Below are positions 12,441-24,100 of a DNA stretch of 64,000 nucleotides, piece after piece. A model generated the notes under the pieces. The model ran no database searches and was not told the origin of the DNA. It was given only the letters and a program-made list of their open reading frames with translations. Source of the stretch: Trichoplax adhaerens (taxonomy: Eukaryota > Placozoa > Uniplacotomia > Trichoplacea > Trichoplacidae); contig NW_002060977.1 in assembly GCF_000150275.1 (NCBI RefSeq), positions 300,288 through 364,287 of the forward strand. The letters run 5' to 3'. The translations under genes were made by a program, and so were the position numbers. Positions within the stretch are counted from its first letter, which is position 1; the number at the start of each line of letters is the position of its first letter.

Positions 12441-13009
12441 TGTCACGGTACGAACCACCGTGAAGAGTAAATGACTAAATTTAGTGTTTAACATTTATAA
12501 ATGGAGATAAATAATAATGACTTACAGTAAGAACCATAGTAGTTTTTATTTTGTTACAGTAAATTATGCTTTATTGTAGTAAAACTTCTCATAAGGTAAC
12601 TAATATTAATTGATGATAGTGTTATGTCTTGTGACGCTTGTGATGAATATCCTGAAGATATTCAATTATAGATGATACTATAATTAGTTATGTGTGTGGA
12701 CACACTGTAGTCTAATTATCTAGAATCGTTCAGTAAAAGTTCAAATTTATGAATAATGTCTGTATTAATTTTGCTATCCAATATGAGCTAAATTTCGTGA
12801 ACTGTTATGACTCATACATGATAACTGCTGCCGAAGGGTATTCAAGCTCGGCAGATAGTTGAATGAAATAAGAGTTTCATAGTTGTTTTAACGTAGAAGC
12901 AAAGACATCTAAATTCTTGTGAGGTAGTTAAGGGATACTGAATCCCGGAGACTACAGTAATTTAGAGATTTGTTTTACGTTATCTTTGTCACGAAGTTGG
13001 TTTGTGACA
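12441..13009 (+). mobile_element. Family-B solo LTR
   Basis: 569 bp, TGTCACGGTACGAACC to GTTGGTTTGTGACA, with perfect duplication AGACC. Both ends fold on themselves (CACGGT...ACCGTG; TGTCACGAA...TTTGTGACA). Copies: 54412 (same strand), 40610, 23913, 45559 (inverted). Confidence 0.88.
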
Positions 13010-13158
13010 AGACCCAAATTAATAATTACTCAATAATAAGTAAGGTTGGTGCTAAATCAAATAGCATAAACATAATCATGTCATATTCCATAATCACTCC
13101 CAACTAGAAATTAATTTACACTTAACAAGAATTAACATCGTGACAACATATATAACAT

Positions 13159-13707
13159 TGTCACAATTTCACTTCTACGATAAGGTAACGTACAGTAAAT
13201 GTCTATAAGTAGCTACTGACTTAAACGCCGTTTTACTTAACGTTAAACTCATACAGCAAAAACTGTAAAGATGAAGCTATTAGCAAAGATACATCTACAA
13301 CTTTTTACCACACCACTCAACTCAAACGTTCCCGTTTTATATAGGAACCGTCTAATTTGTAAACAACAACAGTATTATTATTATACCTTACTAGGAGAAT
13401 CATCTCGAACTGAGATATTCCTTACAAAGCTCTTCTATCAGTAAATATTTTGAATCTCTTACTCATACTTAATTTTAATCTAAGCTCGTAGGTTGTCTAA
13501 TTCAACTATCATCCACTAGAACTTCAATCACCTTACTGCTATCTATCACACAATAACAATCATTATCAAATATGTAATGAACTATTACAAACAACATCCA
13601 AGTTAAGGCATTACTTAACTTACCTAGCACTACAAATATGGATATTCTCTATACTATCTACTACTATAATTACTATATTATCCTAACGACAAGACAACAC
13701 CGTAACA
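13159..13707. mobile_element. Family-C solo-LTR-like element, intact
   Basis: 549 bp, TGTCACAATTTCAC to ACAACACCGTAACA, with flanks AACAT/AACAA. It is the reference for the interrupted copy at 6785-7846, with shared stretches such as TTGTAAACAACAACAG. Confidence 0.75.
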
Positions 13708-13853
13708 AACAAGTATGTAATTAATCGCAAAAAGTTTAAACGTAAATCACGTACATTAAAATTTCTATACAAGATGTGTTATAAAACTAACAAAAATTAT
13801 AAAATACGTCGCAGTTTGCTATACCTTATTACATGAACCATCCTTTAGGAGGC

Positions 13854-14257
13854 TGTGACAGTATTAGATACTGTATTAGAGTAGAAATATCTGTGTTAAG
13901 ATAATTTGGTTAGCCTATCCTTATTTAGTTAACTTCTAATTTGAATATACTGTGTTTTAATATAGCACTGGCTTTTTATGACGATGACATACATACATAT
14001 ACTGGAATTAGTAGTTATATTAACTATTACTCATAAAGTATTGAGGAGGAGTATATAAATGCAGTAAATCGTGTAATAAAATAAATTCTTAAACTTAGTG
14101 TTTAGCGTAAATAGCGAGGCGTCTAAGTCTTCGTGTAGTCTGCTAGTAGAGCAAAAGTGTTCCTGATAGTGCAGATATCGTTCCTTGATGCATAGTTCAA
14201 GGAATTAATTCATTGATCGTACGTTACGTTATCTTGTTGCAAAGCTTTTTTTTGCTA
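13854..14257 (+). mobile_element. Family-A solo LTR with internal deletion
   Basis: 404 bp between perfect GAGGC duplications. It matches the 630-bp family-A copies at both ends but lacks about 230 bp of the middle, and its right end has decayed to a T-run before GCTA. Confidence 0.82.
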
Positions 14258-14290
14258 GAGGCCAAAAGATGAACGTTTTTAACATATTCG

Positions 14291-14910
14291 CGTAACGACC
14301 GAGTAATAATAGTCTCTTGCTGTTATTGTTCGTTTGCATACGTTATTCAAAATTTTAGTTTACAGAAATTGAGTGATTCTCTAAAATGCGACACACGAAG
14401 GTCAACACCGAAAAAATGGCCTTGAATAATAAGGTTTATTGATACGGCAGTGTATCGAAGAAGATTCCAAATTCTTCTCCTCATAAGAACAGTCGAAACG
14501 ACTACGATAAATATAATACCACTTGAACAAATTTACAATCAAATTACTTCTATACAAACTAATAAATGCTTCCATTCTATAGCAGACACAAAAATTCGCG
14601 AATGTAAAAGCTCGGTTTAACACCTGGCAGAAATAAACAGGATGATTATACTGTAACTCTTATATTGAAGAAAGTCTGTATAATCCTATATTTGGCTATC
14701 AGATACGACCTTAATAGGAGAATCACAGTCTAGTCGGCGGAAATTAACGATTTGCAAATGATATGCAAACGACGCATCGCGCGACGCTCGTCGCCGGTCG
14801 CTGGGTTTTCATCGCTCGTGTGAAAGTTTATACTAGAAACAGTGCAAGTGCGCCATCTCATCTTATTAGCCACCCTACTGTACTGCTACAACTAGCTGAA
14901 ATCATTTTAA
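14291..14910 (+). mobile_element. Family-G solo-LTR-like element carrying a CpG-rich insert
   Basis: Reverse complement of 32484-33439 over several blocks (GACCGAGTAATAATAG; GTCAACACCGAAAAAATGG; CTACTGTACTGCTACA). It is shorter inside, and interrupted at 14731-14827 by sequence absent from the other copy. Ends are diverged and no duplication is clear. Confidence 0.68.
14731..14827. other. 97-bp CpG-dense insert
   Basis: Comparison with the family-G copy at 32484 shows that GTC and TTATACTAG are adjacent there but are separated here by 97 bp. The insert has about a dozen CpG in its central 55 bp, a perfect hairpin GCGACG-CT-CGTCGC at 14781-14794, and ATTTGCAAATGATATGCAAA nearby. It is strikingly unlike the AT-rich surroundings. 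Origin unknown. Confidence 0.6.
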
Positions 14911-16761
14911 TTAGTTATCATGGTAAAATCTTAATTTACGTAATTTCATTAATTGCTATAGCCGAGGATAGGTGCTTGCTTTCATCAGCATCTAAATTTA
15001 CCAAACCTACTTCTATTTATCATCTTACATGAAGTAATAATGACAAAGTGTATACTATATAAGAAACAAGCAATCACTTTAAAAAACTCCCCATAGACCA
15101 AGGGGAAAACCCTACTTTATTTAAACTTTAGCAAATATCTTATAAAATCAATTAAAAAATATAACAAGGGCAGAATTGCTGCTTCAGCCAATCATACTAT
15201 CAAGAAAATTTTTCACGGTATCTTGAGCTCCTTAATACTTCCTAACTGGAACAAAAACTTAAACTGCTTTTCTATAGAACCATGCCACCTTTTATATGCT
15301 ACACAGAGCAGTTAGCGATCGTAGGCTATCATATCACCATTATAAAGCATTCCAAATAAAAATAGCAATTAAACAAATACGATCAGATAAATTGTACCAT
15401 AGATTTCCGATATTAACAAATCTAAAAATTGTACTTTCAAGTGTATATGTTTTGCATATATAATACATAACCACAAATTAGACGAAGACAGAACAGTCTT
15501 AACTTAGAACCCACATCAAAACGTTTGGGTTTACACTGCATTCAATAAAATAGTAATATGACTTTTACTTCATTTCGTTATCAAATTAGTCATAACGTTT
15601 CATCATCACTAAAGTATGAGTATTATACTGACTAAATATATCAAATAAATTACAATCTAAAATCGTGTAATTCTTATCAAAAATTATGCCACCTACTATT
15701 CTCAAGTTCTAAACCGAATAAAGAAGTCAAGTTTACAATATGTTATGATTCTAAATTAAATTTACTGCAATTTAGCCAAACTAAGTTATTTTTAAATCTA
15801 CAATATTTATTAAAATAATATACTGTAAAGCTTGAAGAAGAATGCTAAAATTAATCTTCGTTACGTTAATGATAGGTTTTCGTCATCAATTAAAAATCTT
15901 AGTCTTAGGTTAAATTGACCAATTGTCCGCATTTTCCTACTCACCCACAAATTGGTACATAAAATTTATGCATTATGATACAATTGCTTGAACATTATAG
16001 AAAGACAAAGCATCCTAACACACAATCTTACGGTGCTTTTTAATAGAAAAAAAACAACATAGCGATGTGAAAAAATGAAAAAGTAAATGGCAAAGAACGC
16101 AACAAGATAATTAAAAGAGAAAATATAACTTTATTTACGTAAAGGTACACATGATGGACTTGGCTTCAATCCGTTGTAACAATTATATTATCAAATTATA
16201 ATCAAAGTATAAAATTCTAATGTAATTTTTAATCATATGAATGCTTAATAAAAATATTCTCCTTTTCATATTAGTAATTTTACAACAACTAGAATAGTTC
16301 ATAAGACATTTTTATAATTAATTACAGTAATTAATTTTTTCAGTTCCGTATCAATTATTCCGCCAGGGAGTAAATTACAGAAACGTGAGTATTATAGATT
16401 ACTTTCTTAATAAATTTAATGTATGCTTACGTATTAGTGATATTTTCGATCTTATTAACTGAAGCTTCAGTGAATGATGTAAATTGTTGTATAAACAATT
16501 CTAAACTTAGGAATCAGTAGCCTGAAATATTAGTTTTGAATTATTTTAATTATGGTCTATCAATCGGCTCGATGATCTTAGAAAGTGAAAATATCCAACT
16601 TCCAATTTTAGATAATGGTTATGAATTTGTGATACTTGTTATGCACTGAAACTGATATACCAGCTTGTATATTTCTGATGACTAATAAAAATTCTTTCAA
16701 CATTTCCACGTTTCTCACGCACAATATCTTGTCCTTCCGTTGTATTTTTCTTACGTACATT
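14911..16761. other. Intergenic, nothing recognised
   Basis: About 1.85 kb of AT-rich sequence with frequent stops on both strands. It could hold the promoter or first exon of gene 2, but no exon is supported. Confidence 0.45.
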
Positions 16762-17391
16762 TGTTACGGTGTTAAATACTATATTACAGTAGAAATAACT
16801 ATGTTAGGATAATTCTGTTAGACTATCCTTGTTTAGTTAACTTCTAATTTGGATATACTGTGTTTTAATATAGCACTGACTTTTTATGACAGTGACACTT
16901 ATACACATACTGAAATTAATAGTTATAATAGGGAATGCAAATCATCTACTTACAATTCGAATCATTGCCATTGTAATTTACTTATGCTAGATTGTAAATT
17001 ATCATGGAAATGTTCCGTGATAGGACATATCGTAATCTGACTATTCTGTATTAGTCATTGCATGTCTATGTTCGCAAATACTGTTGTCTGCATTAAGGGA
17101 GCAGTAGCTATAATTAATATCTAATTCAGTAAATGATTCCGAGGTTAATTGTATTAACTATGACTCATGAACTATTGAGGAGTAGTATATAAATGCAGTA
17201 TATCGTGAAATAAAGAGAATTCTCCAACTTAGTGTTTAACGTAAAATACGAGGCGTTTAAGTCTTTGTGTAGTCTGCTAGTAGAGCAAAAGTGTTTGTGA
17301 TAGTGCAGATATCGTTCCTTGATACGTGGTTCAAGGAATTGACTTATTGATCGTATATTAAGTTATCTTGTTGCAAAGCTGTTTTGTGACA
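16762..17391 (+). mobile_element. Family-A solo LTR, full length
   Basis: 630 bp, TGTTACGGTGTTAAATAC to GCTGTTTTGTGACA, with perfect duplication ACATT. Contains AGTATATAAATGCAG and then GAAATAAAGAG. The 63-codon frame at 16849-17040 also occurs in the copies at 31391 and 49730 and belongs to the repeat. Confidence 0.9.
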
Positions 17392-17396
17392 ACATT

Positions 17397-20300
17397 ATAA
17401 ATATTCTTTTACAGCACCACCATAAGAATCAGATGCTGACCCTCAATTATTAGCATAGATTGAAAAATATATTCATGAAATTTGTTCTTTGGTAATATAT
17501 AACTCCTAATAAGCCTACGATGTTAAACTTTTAAATAAGATTGACAAAACTATTGAGTAAAATATAGTATTTGCTTTTGTTACGGAAAAAATCGGCTATC
17601 CTTTAATCATATTAGTTACTTTTGTTACGATACCAAAAAAATATGCATCTTTTTTTGTATTTACGCAATATATATTATACTTTCCTCTTAATCCAATTCT
17701 TTTCCAATAAGATGCAGTATCAATTCTGAGCGAAGTATTACACCTAATTTAATTAAATTTTCTTAAGATTTCGAGGAGGATAACTAGTTATTTCCCAAAC
17801 GTATTAAAAACTGAAAGTAGAAACATTTGCAAAATCTATTTTGATTTGATAGATTCTAATAAAACTTTAGTAACTTGCAGTTTTACGTTCAAGATACTGT
17901 AAAATTTTTATATTACAAATGAAACCTTTTTCATTCTATCTTTCTTTAGGTGCTCGCAGACAATTTAAATAAAGACTCTCGTTGCATCATTTACGAATGC
18001 GGCATTTTATTATTATATTTATGGAAGTAAACTACAGCAATTAATACAGGATTGATTTATTTGTGATCTCAGCACACGTGATCAATCAATAACATAATGT
18101 CATAAGTAATACTTATTTTTGGCCTATTTAAGATTCACCTGCTAACAAATATTAAAACGAAAGTCATAATTCTGTAATTTTTTTACTTTTAATTTCCGTA
18201 TCATTGACACCCTCCAATACGAATAGAGCTCTTTATCTTATGACCATCGAAGGCTATTAGAAAAGCTAATATTAGCTAGACAGTCAGAACCTTGGGAATT
18301 GAGTTTCTTAAAATAAAACGACGATCTCAATCATTTTTTATTCCACATATGTATTAAAGAGTTTATCAAATTTAAATATCAATAATCAAAAGTTTAAATT
18401 GCTAAGGCAAAATCACACGATGAAGACTGTAACTTTACGATTCTGCTTAGTTAATAGCAATAAAAATGTTATGATACTGTATTTAACTTTACAAACAGCC
18501 AGTGATATGAAAGATTATTCAGATTAATAATTTTTAATCCAAGATAATTTAGAATTTTCTCAATATGATAAACAATTTTTACATCTCTATAACTCAGAAG
18601 TTTAATTTCCTTCTAAATTAGTAGTAATTATGAATTTAAAATAACATGGTACGATTCTGCTGGTGCGCTAGCTATGTGACACTTCAATAAGAAATTTATC
18701 CGGCTAACAAAAAATGAGATAAAAATAAAAGAGCTAAGTAAGATTTTAATAATTTAAATACATATGTGCCAAGATAATAAGGTCAAATAGTAATAGCATT
18801 CTAACTTTCAATACAATCAAAATAACAAATTTTATTTCTATTGAATAATGAATAAAAGCAGCTATCCTGATTCAAAGCTTAATTTACATACTATTACATT
18901 GCAATCTAATATTGTACATACTACTACACTGGTAGTATATCCCGTTGAAAAATGCTTAATCAATCTATTTATCGAAAGAAAAGATAACATCTATTAGAAT
19001 TTTCCATAGCTCTATAAATTAACTAGTAAGATCAAGAAATACAGATTTATCTATTCAAATAAACTGCAAACTAATTTTTAAAGGAAGAGAATTATTCTTT
19101 AGCAAAAAAGATAACGAACAAGTTGGCTAATTAACGATATCTGACTACCTTTTGTCTACATGAAGATACAAGAAATGGTTATTGTGGACGTTCGAATTCT
19201 CCTTCTAATTTTTATTGGTAAGAAAATATCACGGTAATCGAATAAAATTCTGCAACAAAATTTTTGCATCCTTTTATACCTAAAATCTTACCTAAAGTCT
19301 TAAAGATTCACATTTTCATCTAATGCCAGAGTGAAATGGCTAAGCTGCTATTTGCAAATAAAATTTTCTAATTCTCTGATAATACTAAAATTCACATTAA
19401 TGAATACTGTAGTCATTCGTCCCCATAACTCTAAAAAATATTAACTAGATACTTTTTTACTTGTAAAATGTGATCGCCCTTCATCTACACCATAGATAAA
19501 ATAAAGTTAAGATTTTACAAACAGTAATACTCGATGTCAGTTTGGTTTAAGTTCGAATGGACAGATATTGATTTACTTTTAGCAAAATTTGAGTTAAAAT
19601 TCATTACGTATTCATTCTCTAGCGATCGTCATTTAAAGCTATAATTTCAATGAATTAAAAATATTTAGGAAGTAGGGTTAAATTAAAAACTGTAACGTTT
19701 AATGATAAACTTTGATAGTTCTGTTAGTCATTCGTTGAAATTAGCAAATTTCGGCCAGTAATAAATTTAGTAGTTCGATAGCTGGCAATAAAAGATGTCG
19801 TAACCTTAATAGATATATCTAATTACTGATCAGAAATTTGCAAAACTATCACACCGTTGATTTGACAATCTTTACCTTCAACAGTTACACAGACGGTTCA
19901 TGCTTAGTTATGTATCCATTTAATTTAAGTTCCGTAAGGTAATGTAACAATTCACAGTGTAAATAAGGATAAGTTTCATAAGGCGAATCAGAATTGTTTA
20001 TTTATTTGTATAATTTGGTTTTACAAGTAATTTAATTTTAGATTTAAGTATAGCAATTGTTGCTGAACTAATGCGAAAATTTACAATAAAGTATGTGTTT
20101 TTATGGTTAGTACACTTGTAGTTTTTCCGTCATTAAAACGACTTGTGGTTTAATACTGGCTATTGGTAATAAATGTATAAAATAATTATTTAAAATTTAT
20201 CAGGGAATTGTAACTGTTTCGACGTCCTGGTCTTTTTCGATAACGTAATTAATAGTTAATGAAATATTAAACTAGAACGATACCATAGAAGTTATAGTAT

Positions 20301-21004
20301 CTTATAGCATCACTTCCGCTACTGCACTATCAATCTTCATAGACTGCAGTATCACATAATTTAGATTCTTATGTAATATTGTTGCTTTAGAAATGTTAGG
20401 CATTGTCGAATAATGTTAATCGTATCAAAAACTTAAGAGCTTTTTATCATTGAATTTTAATGCTTGAATGCCTACTTACTTATATTCCTGTAACCGTAGC
20501 AATTATTATTAGTTAGCACAATAAAGTATGTTTGTCACCAACTCTGATCATATTTTACGTGCATACTGCGAACAATTTGATTACGATATACGAAAGCATA
20601 TACATGCATGTATGCATATCTATACCTAACCTCACGACAACAACCAGTAATCCTTTAACGTTTTTAAATTATCAGTATCAATCCGATGGCATTCACGTTA
20701 TAGATTTGTTTATCAAATTTTATTTAATTGCAATTTAAATATTTTAATTCAAGTACAACTTTCGCCCAAAAAATTTATCATAAATCGATTCTGTGACAAA
20801 GTAGCGTGAAGGGTAGATCTTAAAGGTCAAATTTCTTTAATATCCAACTATATTAGATATTTGATGAAAAAAGAAGCTCATCTCTACCCTTTCAGATTAT
20901 ATGATAGCGCAAATTCCCTTTTATTTCATAAAATATGCACAACTAGGAAATGTAAAACAGAATATTTTGTCGCATTTAATGCTAATTCCATTATTTATTA
21001 ACAG
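17397..21004. other. Region upstream of gene 2 cap exon
   Basis: 3.6 kb of AT-rich sequence. The signal-peptide exon and promoter of gene 2 are expected here or further left, but no ATG exon with a matching donor phase, no LDLa-like cysteine cluster and no intact repeat were found. The stretch 20281-20360 weakly resembles family D. Confidence 0.45.
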
Positions 21005-21128
21005 CTAATATCAACTTTACATCGGCAAAAATTAATTGCATTAATCGCCGATCTACTTGGTTAATTTGCAATGGATTTCCACAAGACAGTAATGGCAACA
21101 TTAATATATCGTCAAAATTACCAAAACT
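21005..21128 (+). CDS. Gene 2 N-terminal LRR cap exon (putative)
   Basis: Open from an ACAG acceptor at 21004 to a CT|GTAAGT donor. It codes 40 codons, including NCINRRSTWLICNGFPQD and then NINISSKLPKL. Two cysteines in a C-x(8)-C-x-G-F-P arrangement followed by a short first strand resemble the C-terminal half of an LRRNT cap. The gene 3 exon 61583-61675 shares the pattern (NNLICQNILPLNNSD, ending TLLHL). The donor phase (2) agrees with all later exons. The acceptor phase differs (two bases before the first full codon) and gene 3 begins later in the cap, so the exact start is uncertain. Confidence 0.6.
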
Positions 21129-24100
21129 GTAAGTCGATAGCTTAAGCCAGCATAGTTTCTAAGCGAGCATGCTGCAGTCTCTGAAATCTCTGCATCGCCT
21201 TTGCTTAAAAACTGATTTGCTTATATTGCTTTTAAAATATCCATATAGAGTCAGATATTATAGCAGTTGGTAATGTTTGAAAACTCTGCTAAAACTAAAT
21301 AATTTGATTGCCAAAAATACTAAAGTTTGCGAGCTTAAATTTTCCTATCCGTATTTTCTATGGCTTAATCGATTTTAAGCAAATTCTAGAGTAATTCTAG
21401 GTAGTATGCATCCATAATATTTATTAATACAATACTACTTTTCAAAATAGAATCATATTGCCAAAACGTTCGGGTAGTTTCTAGTTACTGGTTGCAAAGC
21501 GTTACACGGATTTTCAAGCTTTTATTTAGATTAGAGCATTGGCGTACATAAAGGAGCAAAATAACACTAACTGAAAAACTGTTTTAATGACCCCCTTATA
21601 TTAGCTTTGTTAGTAAAATTTCATCTGTAAATGCTTTTCAGCGAAAAAATGTACTGATGTAACTATTACAGTATTTCGACTAAATTAATATTGTGCGTCG
21701 TAAAATTTTTATTTTAATTATATGTACGTGTGCTATTTTATTAGATTTAACAGACATTATAGGACGGAATTTCTATAACAATGATTTAAGTATCATAGTG
21801 ATTGTGATTTTTCGGAGATTAAGAGTCCGCTATATTCTCCAGAAATTACAAGAAAAACGAATAAGAGAAATACTGGTCTTCATTGTATAATATATGTTCA
21901 ACATACGCGTATATACTAAAATAGAATAGCGGTCAATAAAGCTAGCCAGCTTCCCGTGTGTAACTAGCAGAAGTAATAAAAGAGATATATGCAGAAAGAT
22001 AATTCATATAACACAAGAATCATATTATGAGAGAATTATTCATATACGCGAACGAGTAATAAGACTGACATACTTCGATCTTAATGTATTTCCATAATAC
22101 AATTGGATCAGAGTATAAATAGAACGTAAATAGAGTTATACTATAATATAATTAAAATTAACTTTTACTAAGAAGTAGACACTATAGTGACCGTCTTTTT
22201 TCTACTTTAAGAGAGCTTATTAATTTCACTTGCTATGAGAAATACGGTACCTTTTATTATTATAACATTATTCCAGTCATATGAATTAATGATTGCTTCC
22301 GATAATTGTCGACGGACGCCATATAAAATAAATGGACAGTTCTTTGTATTCAAGCAAGGAGGTCCGAATCTGAGCTTAACTTGGCCGAAAGCCGCAAGTT
22401 AGAACATAATACGACAACGTGATTAGTATTAATATGTAACAATACCTATGAAACTATTTCATGGTGTATAAAGAGTAAATTTATAAATTTGAAGCCTTAT
22501 CTTTGAGCGAAATTGTAGGTTAACCCCGTTAATTTCAACGTAAAAGTTTAAGCTTGCGACCTCTAAAAGGCAAAAAATGACGTAATTTTGCGTCGTAGTT
22601 GTCAAATAGTGCCAATAAAAAATAAGCATAACCCATCATTTATCAAGCTATGCTGAATTATTATGCACGCCGATCTCTTAAGGATGCTTAACATTTTGAA
22701 TTAAAATTTACGAAAAGAAATGCCTGAAACAAATCTATATTTAATTATTTAAAGCTATACTTCGTTGACTTTCAGCTACAGTACGGGCATTTAATAAATG
22801 TTAGTTTCCTAAGATCCTTGTAGATCCAAGATAGTCTTAGATCGTATCTCTATAATAAATTAACATAATTTTCTATCTCGTAATTTGATTTAACTATATA
22901 TTATGTTTCAAACAATTGACAATTTAATTCAATTAATTGTCGAAGTTACTACTTATATCTTAAATTGAAAAATTGAATTGGATTTATATTATTTATTAGA
23001 TATATTATATATATAGCCAAGTATTCTTATGACCTCAATTGATTTAATTAACTAGAAATTATTCCCTTCTAATTGTGTCCGTAAAGTTATCTTAAATATA
23101 AATGGAGCATTTACGGGAAATAATGTAATAATGCCATGTAAAAACAGATATTTGATGTCTACGCTTGATCAGAAGAAGACAAAACTGCTCTAACAATTTG
23201 TGCTTTATTACCCACTGTCAACTATTACATCTGAATGGGACTATTTTAGTGATTAAATAGAATTATTCTATGCTTACAAATCATGTTAACGTTGCATATA
23301 AGGTTTAAATAAATTTTTTTTTATTAATATCAAATAGTAAATTTAATTTCCAAACCATGAAGTTAAGTAATGATGCTCTTGCTGTAAATAAAATAGAAGC
23401 AATCCATAAATTGAGCTAATTTTTTCCTTTTACTTTTAATTAGAATAATTCAAGATGTTACCTCCGATTTTTTAGATCCAATAGTAGACTGTGGTGTATT
23501 TCAGGAAGTGTATGTACTTGATTCTTACCGTTTTCGCTAAACCGAAAGCAGTCATTTTTTACAAATCAATTAAGATCTACAAAGTAGGAAATAATTATCT
23601 TGCTCCCTTTACTTATCTTAACAGGACTCTTCGATTCTCTCAAGCTAAAACTATAAAACCAAATTTTTTTGCGGCTTGTCGTGAAATGAAGCATTTGTAA
23701 GTACTACAAAAGAAATTTCCCTATGCTGATCTTTATGAAACTGCTTGCTGCCATATTATCTGCTATGCATCGTATATCTTTCATTGTGCTAGTACCTACA
23801 AAAAAATACATCATGCAATAAAAATAATAAAGGTAGCATATTCCATGCTCTCACGGTCAAGCAAATTTGGAGGACTATTGCGCTATCTTTACTTCTATTT
23901 GTTATGATTCATTGTCACAAGCCGGCTTTGTGATAAGATAACATAAAAACATATTCTAAATTCCCAAGCTTCCGAGATTTACTATCCTTAAACTATTTAT
24001 AAGCGTTTAGACGCTTTTGTTTCCACATTGCACAACTAGAAAACTGATTTTACTCAACTATCTGCCAAACTTATATACCTTATGACAGCAGCTAACTTTA

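Noticed and set aside
14402-14623. Minus-strand 73-codon frame and its counterpart at 32978-33250
   Set aside because: Both lie in family-G elements; the apparent protein similarity is just DNA copy similarity, and the frames end differently.
14763-15032. 89-codon ATG frame
   Set aside because: It starts in the CpG-rich insert and continues through family-G LTR and unrelated sequence; no splice sites or homologous frame in the other family-G copy.
20532-20738. 68-codon frame upstream of gene 2
   Set aside because: It has no ATG at its start and no splice context or family resemblance; it is consistent with chance.
21693-21890. 65-codon hydrophobic frame
   Set aside because: It begins with GTG, not ATG, and runs into a family-E LTR.
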